Shown: one piece after another, positions 1 through 4,384 of the stretch
Layout: the number at the start of each line of letters is the position of its first letter
Position numbering within the stretch: position 1 is the first letter of the stretch
Source of the DNA: an uncultured Clostridia bacterium
GTDB taxonomy: Bacteria; Bacillota_A; Clostridia; Oscillospirales; Oscillospiraceae
NCBI GenBank assembly: GCA_947307505.1
Contig: CAMZJG010000011.1
Location: 1 to 11,428 of the forward strand
Direction: 5' to 3'
DNA length: 11,428 nt
The notes under the pieces: model-generated
Told to the model about the DNA's origin: nothing
What the model saw: only the letters and a program-made list of their open reading frames with translations
Database searches by the model: none
Position numbers and translations under genes: made by a program

Positions 1-635
1 TCCCCGGCATCGCCATCACCAACGCCATGCGGGAGATGCTGATCTCCGACACCATTTCCGGCATTTTGCGATTGGTGGAGGCCCTGCTCATCGCCACGGC
101 GGTGGCCTTCGGGTTCGCTCTCGCCATGTTCGTTTTCAAAGGCTACTTCCCCGAGGAGCATTTCACCTCCCTCACGGCGGATCTGCCCTGGCTTCAGGTG
201 CTGGCCGCCGGGGTGGGCACTCTGGGCTTTGCCATCCTCTTCAACAGCCGGCCGAGGCGGCTGTTCCTGGGGGCGCTGGGCGGCGGGCTCACCTGGGTGG
301 TGTATCTGATCCTTGCGCAGTATCTTGCCCCGGACTTCGTATGCGTGGCTCTGGCGGCAGCCTTTGGCGCCGTGTTCGCCGAGATCATGGCCCGGGTCTG
401 CAAGGCGCCGGCCACGGTGTTCACCATCCTCTCCGAGATCGCGCTGATCCCTGGCGGAAGCCTGTACATCACCATGCACCACCTGGTGGGCGGGCGGCAG
501 GCGGAGGCCCTGCAGTACGGCATGCACACGGTCATGGTGGCTATCGCCATCGCCCTGGGCATCGTCCTGGTCACCGCCTTCACCACCAGCTTCTTCTCCC
601 GGAAGAAGCGCCCTGCCACGAAGCATAAGCATTGA
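1..635 (+). CDS. thrE: Threonine/serine exporter, fused ThrE-type (5' partial)
   Basis: This is the C-terminal part of a membrane amino-acid exporter of the ThrE (YjjP plus YjjB) family, which moves threonine or serine out of the cell. The frame is open from nucleotide 3, and the ATG at 27 is internal: the residues before it read PGIAITNA, matching the PG-x-x-x-TN motif near the end of the DUF1212 (ThrE/YjjP) domain. About 60 residues later the protein continues into a ThrE_2 (DUF3815/YjjB) domain, with FAILFNSRPRR, a KAPATVF segment and IALIPGGSLY, close to the family's IPLxPGG motif. Several hydrophobic segments and a basic tail (KKRPATKHKH) are visible. Many Firmicutes encode the two domains as separate genes; here they are one polypeptide, as in Corynebacterium ThrE. 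About 210 residues are visible and roughly the first half is missing. No hairpin terminator is obvious after the stop. Confidence 0.85.
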   Translation, partial: PGIAITNAMREMLISDTISGILRLVEALLIATAVAFGFALAMFVFKGYFPEEHFTSLTADLPWLQVLAAGVGTLGFAILFNSRPRRLFLGALGGGLTWVVYLILAQYLAPDFVCVALAAAFGAVFAEIMARVCKAPATVFTILSEIALIPGGSLYITMHHLVGGRQAEALQYGMHTVMVAIAIALGIVLVTAFTTSFFSRKKRPATKHKH

Positions 636-657
636 CGCAATGCCGACCTTTTTTCCA

Positions 658-686
658 TTGACAAACGCCCCCGCCGAGGCTATAAT
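658..686 (+). promoter_or_regulatory. Consensus sigma-70 promoter for the tRNA-Arg locus
   Basis: A perfect -35 hexamer TTGACA (658-663) and a perfect -10 hexamer TATAAT (681-686) are separated by exactly 17 nt. Transcription should begin near 692-694, just before the degenerate tRNA copy at 702 and about 90 nt before the intact tRNA at 785. No other good promoter is visible ahead of the intact tRNA, so this one probably transcribes both. Confidence 0.9.
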
Positions 687-701
687 AACCATGCTGTCTT
701 T

Positions 702-750
702 GTGCCTGTAGCTCAGCTGGATAGAGTGACAGACTCCGACGCTGAAGGCC
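702..750 (+). pseudogene. Degenerate, 3'-truncated tRNA-Arg(CCG) copy
   Basis: The first 25 nt are identical to the intact tRNA at 785-861, covering the acceptor 5' strand, the D arm and the first bases beyond it. The anticodon loop CTCCGAC and the following AAGGCC are also shared. The anticodon stem is broken: ACAGA faces GCTGA, leaving only the middle three pairs. After 750 there is no T arm, no acceptor 3' strand and no CCA, so it cannot fold as a tRNA. One stem pair differs from the intact copy in a compensated way (C-G for T-A). This suggests the copy descends from a once-functional tRNA-Arg and is not a fresh duplication. It lies directly behind the consensus promoter. Confidence 0.8.
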
Positions 751-784
751 TATAGTCCTTGAAAATTGCATAAAAACCACATAT

Positions 785-861
785 GTGCCTGTAGCTCAGC
801 TGGATAGAGCGTTAGACTCCGACTCTAAAGGCCGCACGTTCGAACCGTGTCAGGCACGCCA
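785..861 (+). tRNA. tRNA-Arg (anticodon CCG)
   Basis: A complete 77-nt tRNA with encoded CCA that reads CGG codons. The acceptor strands GTGCCTG and CAGGCAC pair perfectly. The D stem is GCTC/GAGC with A at position 20, an arginine identity base. The anticodon stem TTAGA/TCTAA is perfect around the loop CTCCGAC, giving anticodon CCG at 819-821. The T stem GCACG/CGTGT closes the loop TTCGAAC with one G-T pair. The discriminator is G858 and CCA is 859-861. The gene is followed at once by a strong terminator. Its last 44 nt are repeated at 1711-1754, so its 3' half was probably supplied by an integrating element. Confidence 0.96.
818..861 (+). repeat. Left 44-bp direct repeat (attL core, tRNA 3' half)
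   Basis: From the T before the anticodon to the CCA end, these 44 nt are identical to 1711-1754. Identity ends sharply on both sides: C817 against A1710, and G862 against A1755. Elements that integrate into tRNA genes by tyrosine recombinase carry a copy of the tRNA 3' part, restore the tRNA on one side and leave a fragment on the other. Repeat start in the anticodon loop is one of the known crossover sublocations. Confidence 0.88.
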
Positions 862-905
862 GAAAAGCCCCGAAAATACTACGTTTTCGGGGCTTTTCTT
901 TTTTT
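861..905 (+). terminator. Rho-independent terminator of tRNA-Arg
   Basis: A perfect 16-bp stem (861-876 with 884-899) encloses the 7-nt loop TACTACG and is followed by seven T residues (899-905). It begins on the last base of the tRNA. Its sequence differs from the terminator after the right-hand tRNA fragment, so the two ends have different origins. Confidence 0.95.
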
Positions 906-1210
906 GCTCTTATAGCACACACCGTAGCACATCTTTTTCCACCAATGTATAGAAGCATCAGAAATGTATAGGCGATTTCAGGATTTTCCGGTCAAAAGTA
1001 GTTGTTTTAGCACATTTTCGCACATTTTTTCTAATAACCATTGGACTAATTGCCCCTTTCTCGGACACAATGGACAGCCTTTCCATCATCCTGTTTTTGA
1101 CTGCGTCCACGAACCATCCGCCTCAAATTATATATTATTTCCTTTCCTTTCAAAACCCCCTTCTCCCACGCCGTTTATAGGTGAGGGGCAAAATTCAAAA
1201 GCCCTCCACC
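906..1210. other. Non-coding, AT-rich left end of the element with short repeats
   Basis: I see no credible gene here. An 85-codon frame (964-1221) lacks a ribosome binding site and recognisable protein features. Short repeats stand out: AATGTATAG at 944-952 and 963-971, TAGCACAT at 925-932 and 1008-1015, with related TAGCACAC at 913-920 and GCACATTTTTT near 1020-1030. Such small repeats beside an attachment site could be arm-type integrase or excisionase sites. That is inference from position only. Confidence 0.4.
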
Positions 1211-1376
1211 TTGACAACTGAATACCCAGATCGGGTAACAGCAGAATGATACTTCCGCCTTGAACGCGTCACAGCATTGGGCGGCCCGGCCGGGAGGCGG
1301 GGGTCCGAGAGGACATGCGCGAGGACGGCGGCCTGAGAAGGGAACGAGAAATCATTTTACTGGAAAGGCAAAGAAA
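1211..1376 (+). other. Long GC-rich leader upstream of the parA fragment
   Basis: About 165 nt separate the AT-rich left end from the parA start. It opens with TTGACA (1211-1216), which lacks a good -10 at normal spacing, so I do not call it a promoter. The middle is very GC-rich and holds a CCCGGCCGGG palindrome (1285-1294) and a short stem GTCC/GGAC closed by GAGA (1303-1314). The parA frame stays open leftward to 1260, but no ribosome binding site supports an earlier start. The leader may be transcribed and structured; its role is unknown. Confidence 0.35.
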
Positions 1377-1682
1377 ATGGGTAAAGTAACAGCAATCGTT
1401 AACCAGAAGGGTGGCGTCGGCAAGACGACCACTGTGATCAACCTCGGCGCATGTTTTGCCCGTATGGGCGAGCGGGTCCTGCTGATCGACATGGACGGTC
1501 AGGGCAATATGAGCCGTGGCCTGGGCTGTAAAGTGAAGCGCAGTCAGTACACCATCCGCAACGCGCTGGTGGACATCATGAACGGAGTCGATGTCGATCC
1601 CATGAAAGGGATCGTTCCCGCGAAATATGATCCCCTGTATATCATGCCCGCAGATAATATCGGCTTTTTTTCAGATATTTAG
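1377..1682 (+). pseudogene. parA: ParA/Soj-type partition ATPase, 3'-truncated
   Basis: The 101-residue product matches the N-terminus of ParA-family ATPases, which segregate plasmids and integrative elements with a ParB partner. It begins [18 protein letters not shown], containing the deviant Walker A motif KGGVGKTTT (residues 11-19). [10 protein letters not shown] follows (residues 35-44), the A' motif with Gly where ParA usually has Pro. The frame keeps family-like sequence up to YIMPADNIG (about residues 88-96) and then ends in FFSDI and a stop. Family members are about 250-275 residues, so the Walker B region and the DNA-binding C-terminal half are missing. The ATG at 1377 is chosen because homology starts there and a weak GGAAAGG lies upstream; the in-frame extension to 1260 looks like leader. 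The truncated protein is very unlikely to work. The break lies only about 50 nt before the right tRNA repeat. Confidence 0.85.
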
Positions 1683-1710
1683 GGATTTTTGAGACCGGTA
1701 TTTCATTGCA

Positions 1711-1754
1711 TCCGACTCTAAAGGCCGCACGTTCGAACCGTGTCAGGCACGCCA
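1711..1754 (+). repeat. Right 44-bp direct repeat (attR core, orphan tRNA-Arg 3' half)
   Basis: An exact copy of 818-861 with no matching 5' half in front of it, so it is not a tRNA gene. It contains the anticodon CCG, the T arm, the acceptor 3' strand and CCA. This is what remains of the original chromosomal tRNA 3' end after an element inserted, and it keeps a hairpin directly downstream as a tRNA gene would. Confidence 0.88.
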
Positions 1755-1792
1755 AAGCAAAGGCCCCGTCCATCGGATGGGGTCTTTGCTTT
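1754..1792 (+). terminator. Terminator hairpin behind the orphan tRNA 3' half
   Basis: An 18-bp stem (1754-1771 with 1775-1792) closes on the 3-nt loop ATC and includes two G-T pairs. It starts on the final A of the CCA. The T run is short and falls in the descending arm, so it is weaker than the terminator at 861-905. It is probably the original terminator of the chromosomal tRNA-Arg gene. Confidence 0.7.
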
Positions 1793-2026
1793 ACGCACGC
1801 GTGCGTGCGGGTTCGAACGTAGTACGCATACGAGGCGGCATGCCGCCTCGTTCCGGCATCGCTTCCTTGTTTAGCTTGCATTCAAAGCGATACCGTACCG
1901 TGTCAGGCACGCGCGTCCGAAGGACACACCTCTTTGCATCATCCCTGTCCAGCGTTTGATTGTCAGAGCACGCCCTTCGAACGTCGTTCGCATCCCTTCC
2001 AAAGCACGCCCCCCCTTCTCCTCGCG
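1793..2026. other. Gene-free stretch with palindromes and tRNA-derived fragments
   Basis: No gene is supported here. The stretch holds a 14-nt perfect palindrome ACGCACGCGTGCGT (1793-1806) and a 22-nt perfect palindrome (1830-1851, core GGCGGCATGCCGCC). It also holds two near-identical 18-mers, TTCGAACGTAGTACGCAT (1812-1829) and TTCGAACGTCGTTCGCAT (1976-1993). A 16-nt copy of the tRNA-Arg 3' end lies at 1897-1912, and looser relatives of it are near 1961-1975 and 2000-2010. It looks like accumulated debris from events at the tRNA locus. Confidence 0.5.
1897..1912 (+). repeat. Third copy of the tRNA-Arg 3'-end 16-mer
   Basis: ACCGTGTCAGGCACGC is identical to 844-859 in the intact tRNA and to 1737-1752 in the orphan fragment. 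It covers the 3' side of the T arm and the acceptor 3' strand, without a full CCA. It lies about 160 bp beyond the right repeat and suggests an older, more eroded insertion scar. Confidence 0.7.
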
Positions 2027-2055
2027 TTGACGCCCGGGACGGAACGTGGTACACT
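2027..2055 (+). promoter_or_regulatory. Promoter of the M42 peptidase gene
   Basis: TTGACG (2027-2032) and TACACT (2050-2055) are 17 nt apart, and TGG before the -10 gives an extended -10 element. The predicted start near 2061 leaves only a short untranslated leader before the ribosome binding site AGGAGGG (2067-2073) and the ATG at 2079. Confidence 0.7.
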
Positions 2056-2078
2056 ACGAAAAAAACAGGAGGGTTTCT

Positions 2079-3155
2079 ATGGACAAGGCCGAGTCTCTGA
2101 ACATGATCGCCGCCATCAGCGACGCCTACGGGGCGCCGGGCTTCGAGGATGAGGTGCTGCAGGTGATCCGCCGCTTCGGGGCGGACCTGGGCGACTTCAA
2201 AGAGGACACCATGCGGAACCTCTATCTGGAACGCCGGGAGAACCGGGGCGCCGGTGTGCGCATCCAGCTGGACGCGCACATGGACGAGGTGGGGTTCATG
2301 GTCCAGGCCATCCGCCCCAACGGGACGCTGCGCTTCGTGCCCTTAGGGGGCTGGGTCCCCGCCAACATCCCCGCCCATCGGGTGCGAGTGCAGACGGCGG
2401 ACGGGACCTACATCCCCGGGATCGTGGCCAGCAAGCCGCCCCACTTCATGAGCGAGTCGGAGCGCAAGCAGGCTCCCGCCATCGAGGACATGAGCATCGA
2501 CGTGGGCTCCTGCAGCCGGGCCGAGACCATGGACGTCTTCCATGTGCGCATAGGCGCGCCGGTGGTCCCGGACGTGCGCTTCTCCTACGAGGCGGCGCAC
2601 GACCTCATGATCGGCAAGGCCTTCGACTGCCGGCTGGGCTGCGCAGCCATCCTGGAGACCCTGGGGCTTTTGTCCGGCCGGACCCTGGCCGCGGACGTGA
2701 CCGCCGCCTTCTCCACCCAGGAGGAGATGGGCACCCGGGGCGCCACCGTCACCGCCAATGCGGTGAAGCCGGACCTGGCCATCGTGTTCGAGGGGTGCCC
2801 GGCGGACGACACCTTCTCCGAGGCCTATATGATCCAGACCGCCCTGGGCAAGGGGCCCATGCTCCGGCATCTGGACAAGCGGATGATCACCCACCCCCGG
2901 TTCCAGCGATTCGCACTGGACCTGGCGGCGGAGCTGGACATCCCGGTGCAGGAAAGCGTGCGCACGGGCGGCTCCACCAACGGCGCGCCCATCCACCTGA
3001 GCAACGCGGGCGTGCCCACCATCGTCGTGGGCATCCCCGTCCGCTACATCCACACCCACTACGGCATCGCCACCTACAGCGACGTCATGAACAGCGCCCG
3101 CCTGGCCGCCGCTATCTTGGAGCGGGTGGACGAACAGCTCCTGGCCTCCTTCTGA
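2079..3155 (+). CDS. M42 family metallo-aminopeptidase (YsdC/FrvX/TET-like)
   Basis: A 358-residue cytosolic two-metal aminopeptidase that trims N-terminal residues from peptides; M42 enzymes often form large tetrahedral assemblies. Visible ligands are H67 and D69 in LDAHMDEVG, the bridging D183 in KAFDCRLG, catalytic E215 with E216 in STQEEMGTRG, and H325 in VRYIHTHYG. Where TET-type enzymes use an Asp for the second metal, this protein has E238 (VFEGCPADD). The segment between about residues 75 and 165 fits the inserted dimerisation/PDZ-like domain. The length is normal for the family. The ATG at 2079 is chosen because AGGAGGG lies 5 nt upstream; a GTG at 2046 lies inside the promoter. The gene stands alone with its own promoter and converges on the opp/peptidase operon, consistent with a part in peptide breakdown. 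Substrate preference cannot be read from sequence. Confidence 0.92.
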   Translation: MDKAESLNMIAAISDAYGAPGFEDEVLQVIRRFGADLGDFKEDTMRNLYLERRENRGAGVRIQLDAHMDEVGFMVQAIRPNGTLRFVPLGGWVPANIPAHRVRVQTADGTYIPGIVASKPPHFMSESERKQAPAIEDMSIDVGSCSRAETMDVFHVRIGAPVVPDVRFSYEAAHDLMIGKAFDCRLGCAAILETLGLLSGRTLAADVTAAFSTQEEMGTRGATVTANAVKPDLAIVFEGCPADDTFSEAYMIQTALGKGPMLRHLDKRMITHPRFQRFALDLAAELDIPVQESVRTGGSTNGAPIHLSNAGVPTIVVGIPVRYIHTHYGIATYSDVMNSARLAAAILERVDEQLLASF

Positions 3156-3173
3156 AACTTGCTTTTTACAGGC

Positions 3174-3199
3174 AAAAGCCCTGCCGTCGCGGCAGGGCT
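3174..3199. terminator. Shared terminator hairpin between convergent genes
   Basis: A 9-bp stem AGCCCTGCC/GGCAGGGCT (3177-3185 with 3191-3199) encloses GTCGC. On the minus strand it is followed by TTTTGCC, so it suits the end of the long minus-strand operon. On the plus strand there is no T run, and it may terminate the M42 gene only weakly. Confidence 0.65.
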
Positions 3200-3219
3200 A
3201 TGACTTATGCTTTAGCTTT

Positions 3220-4371
3220 TTATGCCTCCCGATAGACCACGGCGCCGTCCACCATCGTCAGGTGCACCGTGGCGGCGATGTCCCGGAGGGGATCGCTGTT
3301 CCAGAGGACCAGGTCCGCGTCCTTCCCCGGCTCCAGGCTCCCCACCCGATCGGCAATGTCCGTGTACCGGGCGGGGTAGATGGTGATGGCCTTCCAGGCC
3401 TCCTCCTCCGGGAGCCCGTGGCGGACCGCCAGGCCCGCGCACAGGGATAGAGCCTCCAGGGAGATGACGGGGTCGTCGGTGATGATGGCGAAGGGGACGC
3501 CCGCCCGATGGAGGATGGCCGGGGTCTCGAACTTCTTATCCATCACCTCCATCTTGGTGGGGGTGCCGCCGGAGTTGGGGCCGACGAAGGCCGGGTACCC
3601 CTCCGCCGCCAGGATGTCTGCGATCTTGGCTCCCTCGGTGCAATGGTCCAGCGTCAGCCGAAGGTCGAACTCCTTGGCGATGCGGATGGCCGTGCAGATG
3701 TCGTCCGCCCGGTGGGCGTGGGCCTTCAGGGGGATCTCCCGTTTCAGGACGGGGATCATGGCCTCCAGCTTCATGTCGAAGGCGGGGGGCTTGTCCGAGG
3801 CCTTGGCCTCCATGTAGTTCCGGGTCTTGAAGAGGATCTCCCGGATCATACCGGCGATGGCCATGCGGGTGGCGGGGGTCTTCTTGGCCTCCGTGCCGTA
3901 GTTGCGCTTGGGGTTCTCGCCGAAGGCCACCTTCATGGCCACGGGGTTGCGGATGATCATGTCGTCCACCCGCCGCCCCACGAACTTCACCGCCATGGCC
4001 GTGCCGCCGATGACGTTGGCGCTGCCGGGGGTGGTGACGCCGCTGGTGACACCGCAGCGGATCGCCCGCTGGAGCTGCTCGTCGAAGGGGTTGAAGGAGT
4101 CCATGATCCTCAGGTGCGGCGTCAGGGGATCGGTGTTCTCGTTGTGGTCGCTGTGGGAGCCGATGGCCCGGGGCGTGTTGCCCGTGTGGCAGTGGGCGTC
4201 CACCAGGCCCGGGGTCAGGAGCCTGCCGCCGGCGTCCAGGGTCTCGACCCCCTCCGGCGCGTCCGCCGTGGGACCCACCGCCAGGATCTTGCCGGCGTCG
4301 ATCAGGATCTGGCCCCCGGGGATATCCGGTCCCGACATGGGCTTGATGTATGCGTTTTGAATCAGCAGCAT
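3220..4371 (-). CDS. Imidazolonepropionase-like amidohydrolase (COG1228 type)
   Basis: A 383-residue metal-dependent hydrolase of the amidohydrolase superfamily. A small N-terminal beta segment leads into the TIM barrel. Metal ligands are H60 and H62 in VDAHCH, then H218/H220 in KAHAHRADD, H243 in LDHCTEG and D299 in AIITDDP. The segment AMKVAFGENPKRNYG (about 145-159) is characteristic of the COG1228-like subgroup, and K147 in it could be the bridging lysine. The C-terminus has the usual GSLEPGKDADLVLW closing motif. Characterised relatives include imidazolonepropionase and carboxypeptidases acting on Xaa-Pro or hydrophobic C-termini. No histidine-utilisation genes are nearby, so a peptide or cyclic-amide substrate is more plausible. 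A perfect AAAGGAGGT (4377-4385) lies 5 nt before the ATG and touches the iadA stop. It is the last gene of the operon. Confidence 0.88.
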   Translation of the reverse strand: MLLIQNAYIKPMSGPDIPGGQILIDAGKILAVGPTADAPEGVETLDAGGRLLTPGLVDAHCHTGNTPRAIGSHSDHNENTDPLTPHLRIMDSFNPFDEQLQRAIRCGVTSGVTTPGSANVIGGTAMAVKFVGRRVDDMIIRNPVAMKVAFGENPKRNYGTEAKKTPATRMAIAGMIREILFKTRNYMEAKASDKPPAFDMKLEAMIPVLKREIPLKAHAHRADDICTAIRIAKEFDLRLTLDHCTEGAKIADILAAEGYPAFVGPNSGGTPTKMEVMDKKFETPAILHRAGVPFAIITDDPVISLEALSLCAGLAVRHGLPEEEAWKAITIYPARYTDIADRVGSLEPGKDADLVLWNSDPLRDIAATVHLTMVDGAVVYREA

Positions 4372-4384
4372 GGGTGACCTCCTT

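Larger units (their letters stand above)
862..1710. mobile_element. Remnant of a tRNA-Arg-integrated element
   Basis: About 850 bp lie between two exact 44-bp repeats of the tRNA-Arg 3' half. The left part (906-1200) is clearly AT-richer than the neighbouring chromosome. The only recognisable gene is a 5' fragment of a plasmid/ICE-type parA. No integrase, excisionase, relaxase or replication gene is present. The simplest reading is an integrative element that kept its left end, its leader and the start of parA, then lost its interior up to a few dozen bases before the right attachment site. It should no longer move by itself. Confidence 0.8.

Noticed and set aside
702..784. A second functional tRNA
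   Set aside because: The anticodon stem has two mismatches and there is no T arm, acceptor 3' strand or CCA.
964..1221. An 85-codon plus-strand frame in the left end of the element
   Set aside because: No ribosome binding site, no recognisable domain, and it sits in AT-rich DNA full of short repeats beside attL. Not supported as a gene.
1211..1241. A promoter for parA starting with TTGACA
   Set aside because: The -35 is perfect but no acceptable -10 is found at 16-18 nt; the best candidates (GGTAAC, TAACAG) are poor or misplaced.
1260..1376. N-terminal extension of the parA fragment
   Set aside because: The extension is in frame but GC-rich, Gly/Arg-heavy and without a ribosome binding site. 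ParA proteins begin at the [13 protein letters not shown] segment.
2046..2078. GTG start at 2046 for the M42 gene
   Set aside because: It overlaps the -10 element, and a strong AGGAGGG is placed correctly for the ATG at 2079.
1..2078. A CRISPR array or other regular repeat array around the tRNA locus
   Set aside because: The repeats are tRNA fragments of different lengths with irregular spacing, not uniform repeats with spacers.
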